Assembly (NCBI RefSeq): GCF_000024125.1
Contig: NC_013222.1
Coordinates: forward strand, 3,427,501 to 3,491,500
DNA: 64,000 nucleotides
DNA from: Robiginitalea biformata HTCC2501
GTDB taxonomy: Bacteria; Bacteroidota; Bacteroidia; Flavobacteriales; Flavobacteriaceae
Direction of reading: 5' to 3'
Shown one piece after another: positions 8,650 to 18,735 of this stretch. The position numbers were made by a program, and so were the translations under genes. The notes under the pieces were generated by a model. That model did no database searches and was not told the origin of the DNA. It saw only the letters and a list, made by a program, of their open reading frames with translations. How positions within the stretch are numbered: the stretch's first letter is position 1; every line of letters starts with the position of its first letter.

Positions 8650-9991
8650 AACTCAACGCTTCTTTAATCGGGTCTACTTCCAGGCCAATATCCCCCGCCC
8701 CGATAGTCAGGAGGATTTGCGGGTTTTCCCGGGTGATTTCCGGGATCAGTTCGGACTTTTTTATCAGCCGTTTCCGGGGGTTTTCGATTTGATCGAGCAA
8801 CCACTGCGAATCGATGCCTTCGATGGGGTCTTCCCGGGCCGGGTAGATCTCCAGCAGCCAGATGGTATCGAAGCGGGAGAGGCTCCGGGCGAACTCCGGG
8901 CCAAAGTCCCGGGTACGGCTGAAGAGGTGCGGCTGGAACACCGCCAGGATGTCTTTGCCGGGGTGCATTTCCCGGATCGCATCGCAAACCGCATCGATCT
9001 CCGTGGGGTGGTGCGCATAATCATCGATAAAGATGCCTTGCTCGGTCTTGATTTTATAGGAGAATCGCCTTTCGACCCCCTTAAAGCTGCCCATGGCTTT
9101 AACCAGGCGGTCTGGTTGCTCGGCAACCTGGACCGCCATCGTAAAGGCAGCTAATCCATTCAACAGGTTGTGGCGCCCGGGTTTTGAAAACCGGACGGAT
9201 TCAAAAACGCGGGTCGGCGTATGGATGTCGAAGCGATATGCCCCGTCTTCGGTACGCAGATTGCGGATGGAATACGCGGCATCGTCATCGATCCCGTAGG
9301 TAAGCCCTTCCAGGGGCAGCCCGTTGCGGACCACCAGCACCCCTCCGGGCCGGACCTTTGCGGCAAACTCGCCAAAGGTGGCCTTCAGCGTGGCGTCGTC
9401 CCCGTAGATATCCAGGTGGTCGGCATCCATGGAGGTTACGCAGGCAATGTCGGGTTCCAGGTAGAGGAAGGAGCGGTCGTACTCGTCGGCTTCCACAACC
9501 GAAAATTCGGTGCCCTCCATCAAAAAATTGCTGCCGAAATCCTCGGATACCCCCCCCAGGAAGGCCATCACTTCCAGGCCGGCCTCCCGGAGGAGGTGCG
9601 CCAGGATACAGGATGTCGTGGTTTTCCCATGGGTGCCGGCCACCGCCAGGCAGCGGGAGGCCCGGCTGATCATCCCGAGTACCTGGGAGCGTTTTGCCAC
9701 CTCGTACCCGCCCTTGCGGAAAAAAGCGAGTTCGCTGTGCGTTGCGGGTACGGCAGGGGTATAGATGACCAGGGTCCCTTCCGGCTGCCGGAAAGCAACG
9801 GGAATCTCGTCTGCATCCTCCCGGTAATGCACGGCGATGCCCTCTGCCTCGAGTGCCCGGGTAAGCGGAGTAGGCACCTTGTCGTAACCGGCTACCTCCC
9901 GGTTGCTCCTGACGAAATACCGGGCCAGGGCGGACATGCCGATGCCCCCCACACCAATCAGATAGACCCTATGTACACGAGAGAGTTCCAT
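8639..9991 (-). CDS. murC: UDP-N-acetylmuramate-L-alanine ligase MurC
   Basis: 450-residue ATP-dependent ligase that adds L-Ala to UDP-MurNAc, the first step of the peptide stem. Visible motifs are GVGGIGMSALARYF near the N-terminus, AGTHGKTTTS (ATP loop), EADEYDRSFL, and DDYAHHPTEIDA. The start at 9991 (MELSRVHRVYLIG) is preferred: its ATG overlaps the TGA of murG as TGATG, the usual coupled junction in this cluster. An upstream in-frame start at 10117 would add 42 arginine- and proline-rich residues from inside murG. Confidence 0.97.
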   Translation of the reverse strand: MELSRVHRVYLIGVGGIGMSALARYFVRSNREVAGYDKVPTPLTRALEAEGIAVHYREDADEIPVAFRQPEGTLVIYTPAVPATHSELAFFRKGGYEVAKRSQVLGMISRASRCLAVAGTHGKTTTSCILAHLLREAGLEVMAFLGGVSEDFGSNFLMEGTEFSVVEADEYDRSFLYLEPDIACVTSMDADHLDIYGDDATLKATFGEFAAKVRPGGVLVVRNGLPLEGLTYGIDDDAAYSIRNLRTEDGAYRFDIHTPTRVFESVRFSKPGRHNLLNGLAAFTMAVQVAEQPDRLVKAMGSFKGVERRFSYKIKTEQGIFIDDYAHHPTEIDAVCDAIREMHPGKDILAVFQPHLFSRTRDFGPEFARSLSRFDTIWLLEIYPAREDPIEGIDSQWLLDQIENPRKRLIKKSELIPEITRENPQILLTIGAGDIGLEVDPIKEALSCAS

Positions 9992-11082
9992 CAGGCTTTC
10001 AGGATTTTTTCTATTTCGTCCACAATCTCGCGGGTTGCCCCTGGGCGCCCCAGCGCCCGGAGGTTGTCTCCCATTATTTTCATCCGGGCCGGGTTGGCCA
10101 GCAATTCGCCCAAACACGCCTCAAAGCGGTTTTCGAGTTCGGATTCCGGCAGCATAACGGCTGCGTCCCGCTCCACCATGGCCCGGGCGTTCTTGGTCTG
10201 ATGATCCTCGGCCACGTTCGGGGACGGGATGAATACCACCGGTTTCCCGATCAGGCTGAGCTCCGATACGGAGCCGGCGCCGGCGCGGCTGATAATGATA
10301 TCCGCCGCCGCATAGGCAGTTTCCATCTCGGAGATAAAGTCCAATACGCGCACCTGGTCGGAATCGCAATCCCGGTAGGTTGGGTAATACCCTTTCCCGC
10401 ATTGCCAGATAATCTGCAGGCCCAGGTCCTGGAGAAACTGGAGTTTCCCGCCGATCAATTCGTTGATCCGGCGGGCGCCCAGGCTGCCTCCGAGGACCAG
10501 GAGGGTCTTCTTTCCGGGGTCCAGCCCCCATTTAGACCGGCTGGCAGCAGGATCCGGCAGGTTGCCGGCCAGGCTGCCCCGGACCGGGTTGCCGGTCAGC
10601 ACAATCTTATCCGCCGGGAAATACCGGTCCATGCCCTCATAGGCCACAAAGATTTTCCGCGCCCTGCCCGCCAGGAGCTTGTTGGTGATGCCCGCATAGG
10701 AATTCTGCTCCTGCAACACGCAGGGAATGCCCCTGCCGGAAGCCACCCGCAGGGTCGGGCCGCTGGCAAAGCCGCCGGTTCCCACCACCAGGTGCGGCTG
10801 GAATTCCTTCACTATTTTACGTGCCTGCATCATACTTTTTATCAGTTTCAACGGGAAGATCAAATTCTTCCAGCTGAGTTTCCGGGCCAGGCCGCTGATC
10901 CAGAGTCCCCGGATCTCGTAGCCCGCCTGGGGCACTTTTTCCATTTCCATCCGGTCCTGTGCCCCCACAAAAAGGAACCGGGCGTCCGGGTAGCGCGATT
11001 TCAACTCGTTGGCAATCGCCACCGCCGGATAAATATGTCCTCCGGTACCGCCCCCGGAGAGTAAGAACCTATAGTTGTCCAC
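9991..11082 (-). CDS. murG: Lipid II synthase MurG
   Basis: 363-residue GT28 glycosyltransferase that moves GlcNAc from UDP-GlcNAc to lipid I on the inner face of the membrane. The N-terminal glycine loop GGGTGGHIYPAVAIA (10-24) is present, with a second Gly-rich loop VLGGSLGARRIN and the UDP-GlcNAc site RAGAGSVSEL further on. Length matches the family. It overlaps ftsW by 14 bases and murC by one base, so translation is probably coupled. Confidence 0.97.
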   Translation of the reverse strand: MDNYRFLLSGGGTGGHIYPAVAIANELKSRYPDARFLFVGAQDRMEMEKVPQAGYEIRGLWISGLARKLSWKNLIFPLKLIKSMMQARKIVKEFQPHLVVGTGGFASGPTLRVASGRGIPCVLQEQNSYAGITNKLLAGRARKIFVAYEGMDRYFPADKIVLTGNPVRGSLAGNLPDPAASRSKWGLDPGKKTLLVLGGSLGARRINELIGGKLQFLQDLGLQIIWQCGKGYYPTYRDCDSDQVRVLDFISEMETAYAAADIIISRAGAGSVSELSLIGKPVVFIPSPNVAEDHQTKNARAMVERDAAVMLPESELENRFEACLGELLANPARMKIMGDNLRALGRPGATREIVDEIEKILKA

Positions 11083-12265
11083 TCAGTACCTCCAGAGGAT
11101 GTTCCTCCGTATTTTGTTCGATTTCCTTTTGTTCGTCCTGTTTCCGGCTCGCGCTCAGGACTACCCCGATAGCCAGGCAGGTCATCCAGATGGACGTTCC
11201 CCCGGAGCTGATGAGCGGGAGGGTCTGGCCCGTTACCGGGAATAACTCCACGGCCACCGCCATGTTGATAAGCGCCTGGAAGACAATCGGCAGGCCCACG
11301 CCGATGACCAGCAGCTTCCCGAATACGGTCTGGTTGGCATTGGCCACCACCACTATCCGGAACAGCAGCAACATGTAAAAAAACAGGAGGCTCAGCCCGC
11401 CTAATAACCCGTACTCCTCAATGATTATCGCATAGATAAAATCCGAGGAGCTCTGCGGGAGAAAATTCTTCATAACGCTTTTGCCCGCGCCGTTGCCGAT
11501 GAGGCCCCCGCTGGCAATGGCGATTTTTGCCTTTTCTATCTGGTAATCCCCTTCGCTGTCCGTCCCGTCCCAGAAACTCTCCACCCGGCTGATCCAGGTA
11601 TCCACCCGGTTTGGGAAGACCCCGGGCATGGCCTTGGCCAGCAAGACAAAGAGCGCGAGGGTGACAATTCCCGCCCCGATGATGCTCAACAAATACTTTG
11701 TCGGGTACCCCCCGAGGAAACAAAGCATCAGGACCATGCAGAACAGGATGGCGGCGGTGGAAAAGTTAGCCGGCAGGATGAGGATCAACACCAGAAAAAC
11801 CGGTAACCACAAGGGCAGGATACTCTCGGTAAACCGGATTTCCCGGTCCCGGATCTTGCTCAGGTAGCGCGCGGTATAAATCATCAGGACCACTGCCGCC
11901 AGGTTGGACGTCTGGAAGGTGATCCCCACCACCGGGAGACGGATCCAGCGGCTGGCGTTGGCACCTTCGATGGTGGTTCCCTGGGCCAGCGTATACCCCA
12001 GCAAGACCAGGACCACCGGCAGGGCGATGATCGAGAGCCCTTTAAAGAAATGCGTGGGGATTTTATGTACGCTGTAGATGATCCCGAAGCCGAGTACGAG
12101 CAACAGCCCGTGCTTGAGCAGGTGCCCCACCGTGGTGCCGTTGCCCACCACATAGACCAGGTTGCTGCTCGCGCTGTAGACCGGCAGAAAAGAAAACAGG
12201 GCCAACAGGGCCACGACGCCCCAAATGGCCTTATCTCCCTCCAGACTTTTCAGGATCCCTTTCAT
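11069..12265 (-). CDS. ftsW: SEDS peptidoglycan polymerase FtsW
   Basis: 398-residue polytopic membrane protein of the SEDS family, which polymerises lipid II with its class B PBP partner (here ftsI at 16401). About ten hydrophobic segments are visible. The motif LPLISSGGTSIWMTCLAIGV near the C-terminus is diagnostic, as is the EEYGLLGGLSLLFFYM block. The cluster position between murD and murG supports FtsW rather than RodA. The C-terminal tail (from about 375) is charged and cytoplasmic. It directly abuts murD. Confidence 0.95.
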   Translation of the reverse strand: MKGILKSLEGDKAIWGVVALLALFSFLPVYSASSNLVYVVGNGTTVGHLLKHGLLLVLGFGIIYSVHKIPTHFFKGLSIIALPVVLVLLGYTLAQGTTIEGANASRWIRLPVVGITFQTSNLAAVVLMIYTARYLSKIRDREIRFTESILPLWLPVFLVLILILPANFSTAAILFCMVLMLCFLGGYPTKYLLSIIGAGIVTLALFVLLAKAMPGVFPNRVDTWISRVESFWDGTDSEGDYQIEKAKIAIASGGLIGNGAGKSVMKNFLPQSSSDFIYAIIIEEYGLLGGLSLLFFYMLLLFRIVVVANANQTVFGKLLVIGVGLPIVFQALINMAVAVELFPVTGQTLPLISSGGTSIWMTCLAIGVVLSASRKQDEQKEIEQNTEEHPLEVLSGQL

Positions 12266-13660
12266 CTATAGTGCTTTTACTGCGTCCTTAAACTGGTCGC
12301 CCCGGTCCTCGTAATTTTTAAACAGGTCAAAGCTCGCACAGGCCGGGGAGAGCAGGACGTTATCCCCCCGCTCGGCAATTTTGTAGGCCACCTTCACGGC
12401 CTCGGACATCGCATAGGTCTCCACGAGCAGGTCAACGGCATTGCCGAAGGCCTCCACAATCCGGCTGTTGTCGGCCCCCAGGCAAATAATGGCCTTGACC
12501 TTTTCACGGACCAGGGGCATCAGCGGTTTGTAGTCGTTGCCCTTATCGACGCCGCCAACAATCCACACCGTCGGGGCCGTCATGCTGTCCAGGGCGTAAA
12601 ACGTGGCATTTACGTTGGTGGCCTTGGAGTCGTTGATATACTGGACGTGATGAATCTTGAGTACCCGTTCCAACCGGTGGGGCGCCCCCTGGAAATTGGC
12701 GACGCTCTCCCGGATGCTCTCCTTGCGGATGCCGAGCAACCGGGCCACCGTGGCGGCGGCCATCGTATTCTTCATGTTGTGTCGGCCTTCGAGGGCCAGC
12801 GTGTCGTTGCTCATAGTAAGTGGCGTATTTTCTTTTTCCAATTGTATGTTTATATCGTTTCCTTTCAGCCAGCCGGCGGCCCCGGGATCTTCTTCCAGGG
12901 TCAATGGGAGGAGGTTGGCGGCAAACGCCTCCGGGTTTATTTCCCTTGCCAGCACCGGGTCGTCCCGGTCAAAAACCAGGAAATCCGAGGGCCCCTGGTT
13001 CTCGGCAATCCGCTTTTTTGACGCGATGTATCGGTCCATCCGGTATTCGTACCGATCCAGGTGGTCCGGGGTAATATTTGTGATCACCGCAATGTGCGGC
13101 CGGAAACCCAGAATGCCGTCGAGCTGGAAGCTGCTGACCTCCAGCACGTAGCAGGGGTGGGATTCCCGGGCTACCATGGCTGCGAAACTATCGCCGATAT
13201 TCCCCGCCAGGGCCGCATCCATACCCCCCTGCCGCAACAGGTGGTGCGTGAGCATGGCCGTGGTGGTCTTTCCGTTGCTCCCGGTAATGGCCACCAGGGT
13301 GGCCTGGCAATACCAGGAGGCGAATTCGATTTCCGAAATCACCGGTACGCCCCTGGCCACAAGCTGCTCCACCAGGGGGGCCGTGTCCGGGATCCCCGGG
13401 CTTTTCACGCACAGGTCCGAGTCGAGGATCCGCGATTCGCTATGCCCGCCTTCTTCCCAAAGAATGCCAGTCTGATTAAGAACGTCTCTGTATTTTTCGG
13501 CTATCGGCCCATTGTCCGATACAAATACCTCAAATCCTTTTTGCTTCCCCAGCAGGGCCGCCCCAACTCCGCTTTCGCCTGCGCCCAGGACTGCCAACCT
13601 GCCGCCCTGCCGAAGCACTGCTACCTGCCGCGCCGTATCCCGTTTTGCCCCTGTTGCCAT
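12266..13660 (-). CDS. murD: UDP-MurNAc-L-Ala-D-Glu ligase MurD
   Basis: 464-residue Mur ligase that adds D-glutamate to UDP-MurNAc-L-Ala. The N-terminal Rossmann motif LAVLGAGESGVGAALLG binds the UDP substrate. ITGSNGKTTTAMLTHHLL is the ATP loop, and NDSKATNVNATFYAL is the C-terminal motif typical of MurD. Length is normal. Its stop is next to the ftsW start and its own start lies one base after the mraY stop, so no separate promoter fits here. Confidence 0.97.
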   Translation of the reverse strand: MATGAKRDTARQVAVLRQGGRLAVLGAGESGVGAALLGKQKGFEVFVSDNGPIAEKYRDVLNQTGILWEEGGHSESRILDSDLCVKSPGIPDTAPLVEQLVARGVPVISEIEFASWYCQATLVAITGSNGKTTTAMLTHHLLRQGGMDAALAGNIGDSFAAMVARESHPCYVLEVSSFQLDGILGFRPHIAVITNITPDHLDRYEYRMDRYIASKKRIAENQGPSDFLVFDRDDPVLAREINPEAFAANLLPLTLEEDPGAAGWLKGNDINIQLEKENTPLTMSNDTLALEGRHNMKNTMAAATVARLLGIRKESIRESVANFQGAPHRLERVLKIHHVQYINDSKATNVNATFYALDSMTAPTVWIVGGVDKGNDYKPLMPLVREKVKAIICLGADNSRIVEAFGNAVDLLVETYAMSEAVKVAYKIAERGDNVLLSPACASFDLFKNYEDRGDQFKDAVKAL

Positions 13661-13661
13661 A

Positions 13662-14882
13662 TCAGCGCACCTTCAGGGTGACGATGGTGACGATGGCCAG
13701 CAGGATCCCGATAATCCAGAACCGGGTCACGATTTTACTTTCGTGATACCCCATTTTCTGGTAGTGGTGGTGCAGGGGCGCCATCAGGAAAATCCGTTTC
13801 CCCTCCCCGAGCCGCCGCCGGGTATATTTGAAATAGCTCACCTGCAGCATCACCGAGATGGATTCGGCGAAAAAAATGCCGCAGAGCAGCGGTATCAACA
13901 ATTCCTTGCGCACGATGATGGCAATCACGGCAATGACGCCCCCGATGGTCAGGCTGCCCGTATCGCCCATAAATACCTGGGCGGGATATGCATTATACCA
14001 GAGGAAGCCCACGAGCGCCCCCACGAAGGCGGCGATGAACACCACGAGTTCCCCGGCCCGGGGGATGAAAAATATATCCAGGTAATCCGAAAAGATGGCG
14101 TTCCCCGAAACCCAGGCAAATATGCCCAGGGTGAGCACGATGATGGCCGATGTCCCGGCCGCCAGCCCGTCGATACCATCCGTCAGGTTGGCCCCGTTGG
14201 AAACTGCGGTCACAATGAATATCACAATGGGGATGAACAACATCCAGCCGTATTTCTCAGCCCCTTCCCCGATCCAGCTTACCCATTGGCTGTAATCGAG
14301 TTCGTTGTCCTTGAAAAACGGGACATTCGTTTTCAGGGACTTCACCTCCTGCCCCTCCACCTCCTCTAATTCAAAGGATTCCGTAATCACGGTGGTGTTC
14401 TTTTCCTTCATGGTGACCTCCGGGTGGAAATACAGCGTGGCCCCCACGATGAGCCCGAGAACCACCTGGCCCGTGATCTTGAACCGCCCTTTGAGGCCTT
14501 TCTTGTTCTTTTTAAAAATCTTGATGTAGTCGTCGATAAACCCGATAACCCCCATCCAGAGGGTGGTTATTATCAGGAGGATCACATAGATATTGTCGAG
14601 CCGGGCAAATAGCAGGGTGGGAATCAGGGTGGAAACGATGATGATGATCCCCCCCATGGTAGGCGTCCCGGCTTTTTCCTGCTGCCCCTTGAGGCCCAGG
14701 TCCCGAACGGTTTCGCCAATCTGTTTGCGTTTGAGGAAGTTGATTACCCGTTTCCCGTAGGCGGTTGCAAGCACCAGGGAGAGCAACACGGCCATGGCCG
14801 CGCGGAAGGTCAGAAACCTAAAGAGCGACGCCCCGGGGAACTGGTACGTGCTTTCCAGATACTCGAACAGGTAATACAACAT
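13662..14882 (-). CDS. mraY: Lipid I synthase MraY
   Basis: 406-residue integral membrane transferase that makes lipid I from undecaprenyl phosphate and UDP-MurNAc-pentapeptide. Signatures are [32 protein letters not shown] and [18 protein letters not shown] (the HHH motif). About ten membrane segments are present. A soluble insert of about 60 residues after the fifth helix (around [17 protein letters not shown]) makes it longer than the E. coli protein of about 360 residues. A similar insert is expected in Bacteroidota. A 52-base gap separates it from murE. Confidence 0.97.
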   Translation of the reverse strand: MLYYLFEYLESTYQFPGASLFRFLTFRAAMAVLLSLVLATAYGKRVINFLKRKQIGETVRDLGLKGQQEKAGTPTMGGIIIIVSTLIPTLLFARLDNIYVILLIITTLWMGVIGFIDDYIKIFKKNKKGLKGRFKITGQVVLGLIVGATLYFHPEVTMKEKNTTVITESFELEEVEGQEVKSLKTNVPFFKDNELDYSQWVSWIGEGAEKYGWMLFIPIVIFIVTAVSNGANLTDGIDGLAAGTSAIIVLTLGIFAWVSGNAIFSDYLDIFFIPRAGELVVFIAAFVGALVGFLWYNAYPAQVFMGDTGSLTIGGVIAVIAIIVRKELLIPLLCGIFFAESISVMLQVSYFKYTRRRLGEGKRIFLMAPLHHHYQKMGYHESKIVTRFWIIGILLAIVTIVTLKVR

Positions 14883-14934
14883 GCGTTGCCGTCTTTTATC
14901 GTTATTGCACCAGGTGCATTGATTCGTTCTTTAT

Positions 14935-16404
14935 TCATACTTCCGAAGCCAGCCGCTCGAGCACCTCGCTGACCAGTTTGTAATCGTCGAAATCCCTGCG
15001 GACCCCGGCAATTTCCTGGTAGGTTTCGTGCCCTTTTCCGGCAATCAGGATAATGTCGCCTCCTCCGGCCATCTTGCAGGCGGTTCGGATGGCTTGTTCC
15101 CGGTCCTCGATTACGAGGACTTTCCGGACATTCTGGGGTTCCACCCCGGCCTCCATTTCCGCGATGATGTCCCGCGGGGGTTCGCGGCGGGGGTTGTCTG
15201 ATGTGAATATGGCCGTTTCACTCATATCGGATGCGATATGACCCATAACCGGACGCTTAGACTTGTCACGTTCACCACCACACCCCACTACGGTGATGAC
15301 GCTTTCATTTCCAGTCCTCAATGCATTGATTGTTACCAACACATTTTTTAAGGCGTCCGGAGTATGGGCATAATCAACAATAGCCGTTATGCGCTGCTTC
15401 GACACAAAATATTGGAAGCGGCCGTCAACTGTTTGCAGGCCGCTGAGTAATTGTAATATCTCGAGCTGTCCGAGCCCGAGCAGGCTGGCGGTCGCGTAGA
15501 TCGCCAGTAAATTGTATGCGTTGAACTGCCCGATGAGCTTGGTCCAGACCTCGTTGTCCTGGATCTTGAGCAGTTGCCCGTCCAGCTGCTGTTCCAGAAT
15601 CTGCGCGCGGAAGTCCGCATAGGAGCGAAGCGCGTAGGTGAGCTTGCGCGCCCGGGTGTTCTGGATCATGAACAGGCCGTTCTTGTCGTCGGCATTGGTC
15701 AGCGCAAATGCGCTTTTGGGCAGGCCGTCGAACAGTTTTTTCTTGGTATCCCGGTAATCGGCAAAATCCTTGTGGTAGTCCAGGTGGTCGTGGGAAAGGT
15801 TTGTGAAGATGCCCCCTTCAAAAACCAGGCCCTCTGTCCTGCGCTGGGCAATGCCGTGGGAACTGACCTCCATAAAACAGAATTCCACACCCGCCTCATT
15901 CATCCGGGACAGGTATTTATTGATCGTCAGGGAATCCGGAGTGGTCAGCCGGGTGGGGAATTCCTGGTCGTCCACCATGATTTTGATCGTCGAGATCAGC
16001 CCCACCTTGTATCCCGCCTTCTTAAAAAGCTGGTAGAGCAACGTACTCACTGTGGTCTTCCCGTTGGTCCCGGTAACCCCCACCAACCGCAGGTTGGCAG
16101 ACGGGTTCCCATAATAGTTCGAGGCCATCACCGCCAGGGCCAGTTGCGTATCCGCGACTTCCACGTAGGTCACCCCGTCCGCCAGATCCTGGGGGAGTTC
16201 CTCGCAAATCACGGCGCGCACCCCGTTTTTCACCGCCCCGTCGATAAACCGGTGGCCGTCGGCCTCCGTTCCCCGGATTGCCACAAACGCATCGGACGCG
16301 CCGGTTTCCCGGGAATCGAAACGGATCGATTCAATGCCCACAGCGGTACTGCCGCTGACTGCGTGGAGGGATACCCCGAACAACAAGTCCTTGAGTTGTT
16401 TCAT
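14935..16404 (-). CDS. murE: UDP-MurNAc-tripeptide synthetase MurE
   Basis: 489-residue Mur ligase that adds the third residue of the stem peptide. The ATP loop is GVTGTNGKTTVSTL (109-122). DNPRREPP at 403-410 is the signature of meso-diaminopimelate-adding enzymes, so the peptidoglycan should be the DAP type. Other conserved blocks are SSHGIAQRR, DHLDYH and VDYAHTPDALKNVL. The start overlaps the ftsI stop by 4 bases (ATGA). murF, the next enzyme of the pathway, is not in this cluster. Confidence 0.97.
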   Translation of the reverse strand: MKQLKDLLFGVSLHAVSGSTAVGIESIRFDSRETGASDAFVAIRGTEADGHRFIDGAVKNGVRAVICEELPQDLADGVTYVEVADTQLALAVMASNYYGNPSANLRLVGVTGTNGKTTVSTLLYQLFKKAGYKVGLISTIKIMVDDQEFPTRLTTPDSLTINKYLSRMNEAGVEFCFMEVSSHGIAQRRTEGLVFEGGIFTNLSHDHLDYHKDFADYRDTKKKLFDGLPKSAFALTNADDKNGLFMIQNTRARKLTYALRSYADFRAQILEQQLDGQLLKIQDNEVWTKLIGQFNAYNLLAIYATASLLGLGQLEILQLLSGLQTVDGRFQYFVSKQRITAIVDYAHTPDALKNVLVTINALRTGNESVITVVGCGGERDKSKRPVMGHIASDMSETAIFTSDNPRREPPRDIIAEMEAGVEPQNVRKVLVIEDREQAIRTACKMAGGGDIILIAGKGHETYQEIAGVRRDFDDYKLVSEVLERLASEV

Positions 16405-18407
16405 GAGAGTTCCAGGACAATTCGTTTGACTTCTCGGACTTTGGTTCCCTTGGAAACCGATTGCCGTTTTACCTTGCCGTTTCCACGGACTTCCACCTGC
16501 ACCCCGAGGTTTTCCAGGATGGATATTGCGTCCATCCCGCTCATCCCCCGCAGGTCCGGCAGCGTTTCCGGCGCCTGGCGCGAGGTTTCATAGTATTTTT
16601 CGTATTCCGCTTCCAACCCGGAAGGGTCAATTTGAATCCCGGCCAGGTATTGCTCGCGGGGTTTATTGGCGATAACTTTCTGGGCCACCGACCGGAATAC
16701 CGGCCCCGAAACGTCCGCCCCGTAGTAGCCCACGCTTTTGTCGGGTTCGTGGATAACCACAATACAGGAGTACTGGGGGTCGTCCGCAGGGAAATAACCC
16801 GCAAACGTGGAGATATACGCCAGTTTTTCCGGGTCCTTGTGCGCGTAATTCTTTTGGGCGGTACCTGTTTTACCTGCCAGCGACAGGTAAGGGGAATACA
16901 GGCTGCGGCCCGTTCCGTGCTCCCCGGATACCACATTCTTCAGCAGCCGTTGTACCTTCCGAACCGTTTCCCGGGAACATATGGCCGGGTTGATCACCTC
17001 TTTTTCGAACCGCTCCACTGTCCGGTCCCATTCCCGAACCTCCTTGATGAGCCGGGGACGCAACAGCTCCCCGTCATTGGCGATCGCATTGTAGAAGGCG
17101 AGCGTCTGAAGGGGCGTAAGGGACACTTCATAGCCGTGGGACATCCAGGCCAGGGAAATGCCCGACCACCCTTTATCCCCCGGGTTCCGGAGTACGGGTT
17201 TGCCCTCTCCCTTGATCGGCATGCCCAGCGGCTGGGCGAGCCCCATTTCCATCAGGCGGTTAACAAACCGCTGCGGGTTCTCCTTATATCCATTGTGGAT
17301 GATCTTGGCGAAAGCCGTATTGGAGGATACTTCAAATGCCTTCCCGACGGATATTTCCCCATAGCCCCCGTGTTTCGAATCGCGGACCACGCGGTCGTAG
17401 ATGCGCCAGTAGCCCTTTCCGGTATCCACCACGGTACTCGTATCCACCACCTGGTCCTCCAGGGCCGCCACCAGCGACATGAGTTTAAAAGTTGAACCCG
17501 GCTCGTGGGATTCGCCAATGGCGTAATTCAGCCGTTCGTAGTACGTCCCCTCGGAGGTGCGCCCCAGGTTGCTGATCGCCTTGATCTCCCCGGTGCGGGT
17601 TTCCATCACGATTACCGTACCGTGTTCCGCCTTGTAGTGTTCCAGTTGCCGCAACAGGGCATGGTGGGCGATGTCCTGTATATTGATGTCGATGGTAGAC
17701 ACCACGTCATACCCGTCCTGGGGCTCAATAATATTGTCCAGGCCGATGGGCTTCCACTGCCCCTTGGCAATTTTCTGTTTGAGGCGTTTGCCTTCAACCC
17801 CCCGGAGGTAGCCCCCGAAGGCGCCTTCCAGGCCCACCCGGGTGGCATAGCCGTTTTCATCAAAGCGCTCGTATCCGACGCTGCGTTCGGCGATTTTCCC
17901 TAGGGGGTGTTCCCGCACGGTACGCTGCTCCACGATGATCCCTCCCTTGTACGGGCCTTTGCGGAACAAGGGAAATTCCCGGATCGCCATGTATTCCGAG
18001 TAATCCAGGTTCCGGGCCACCAGGAGGTACCGGTTTTTGTTGGCGCGGCCCTTGCGCAATAGCTGCTCGTAATAAGCCGAAGGTTTCCCGAGCAGGTCGG
18101 ACAGGGCGCGGGAGAGCGGCCCCACCCCTTGAGAAAAATCCGCATCGGAAACGGTCACCGCATCGAATCGGATGGTGTATTTGGAAACCGAAGTGGCCAG
18201 CAGGCTCCCGTCCTCGGAGTAGAGGTTGCCCCGGTTTGGGGCAATGGTAAAGAGCTTTTCGGTCCGCTGCATGGCGAGCTCGCGGTACTTATCGCCGTCC
18301 ACCGTCTGGATGTTGACCAGCTTGAACACCACCGCCCCGGCAAAGAGGAACAGCCCTCCGGCGACAATATACAGGCGTACGAGTATGTTCTTCGGGGTGA
18401 TAGCCAC
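16401..18407 (-). CDS. ftsI: Division transpeptidase FtsI (class B PBP with PASTA domain)
   Basis: 668-residue penicillin-binding protein that cross-links septal peptidoglycan. One transmembrane helix at about 11-30 is followed by the dimerisation domain (about 55-225) and the transpeptidase domain. Catalytic motifs are S305TFK308, S361SN363 and K513TG. The last 65 residues form a PASTA domain (LPDLRGMSGMDAISILENLG), a C-terminal extension absent from E. coli FtsI but common in Bacteroidota and Gram-positives. It lies one base after ftsL and overlaps murE by 4 bases. Partner of FtsW. Confidence 0.96.
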   Translation of the reverse strand: MAITPKNILVRLYIVAGGLFLFAGAVVFKLVNIQTVDGDKYRELAMQRTEKLFTIAPNRGNLYSEDGSLLATSVSKYTIRFDAVTVSDADFSQGVGPLSRALSDLLGKPSAYYEQLLRKGRANKNRYLLVARNLDYSEYMAIREFPLFRKGPYKGGIIVEQRTVREHPLGKIAERSVGYERFDENGYATRVGLEGAFGGYLRGVEGKRLKQKIAKGQWKPIGLDNIIEPQDGYDVVSTIDINIQDIAHHALLRQLEHYKAEHGTVIVMETRTGEIKAISNLGRTSEGTYYERLNYAIGESHEPGSTFKLMSLVAALEDQVVDTSTVVDTGKGYWRIYDRVVRDSKHGGYGEISVGKAFEVSSNTAFAKIIHNGYKENPQRFVNRLMEMGLAQPLGMPIKGEGKPVLRNPGDKGWSGISLAWMSHGYEVSLTPLQTLAFYNAIANDGELLRPRLIKEVREWDRTVERFEKEVINPAICSRETVRKVQRLLKNVVSGEHGTGRSLYSPYLSLAGKTGTAQKNYAHKDPEKLAYISTFAGYFPADDPQYSCIVVIHEPDKSVGYYGADVSGPVFRSVAQKVIANKPREQYLAGIQIDPSGLEAEYEKYYETSRQAPETLPDLRGMSGMDAISILENLGVQVEVRGNGKVKRQSVSKGTKVREVKRIVLELS

Positions 18408-18408
18408 G

Positions 18409-18735
18409 TTATTCCTCGGGTGTTACGATTATTTTATTCGGCGGCGTTTCGGCCGGGAGCAACCCGGCTTCCTTCACGCTTTCGCGGATGGTTGATTCCA
18501 GTTTCAGCCGCTGGGCCTGCGACCGGATCTCGACAAATTCGCTGCGCAATTCCTTTACTTCCTCATTGAGTGCCGCCAGTTGGTGTACTTTTTTATCGGC
18601 AGCATGCGAACTGGCGATCATGATGGTGGCCAGCCCGGAGATAAAAACGATAAAAGCCCAATTCTTGGGGGCGTCCCCGCTTACCAGGAAGGTGCCTCTA
18701 AGTATGGATACCAAGCGTTTTCTCATGCTTCTCAA
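18409..18735 (-). CDS. ftsL: FtsL-like division protein
   Basis: 108-residue bitopic protein. A cytoplasmic start of about 25 residues (RKRLVSILRGTFLVSG) precedes one transmembrane helix (about 27-43) and a periplasmic coiled coil (about 48-90, KKVHQLAALNEEVKELRSEF). Sequence identity in this family is very low. The assignment rests on size, topology and position between rsmH and ftsI, where ftsL always sits in this cluster. It should form the FtsQ-FtsL-FtsB-type subcomplex. Confidence 0.85.
   Translation of the reverse strand: MRSMRKRLVSILRGTFLVSGDAPKNWAFIVFISGLATIMIASSHAADKKVHQLAALNEEVKELRSEFVEIRSQAQRLKLESTIRESVKEAGLLPAETPPNKIIVTPEE

Noticed and set aside
9991..10117. Upstream start for murC
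   Set aside because: It would extend into murG with arginine- and proline-rich residues; the TGATG overlap at 9991 is the expected coupled junction.
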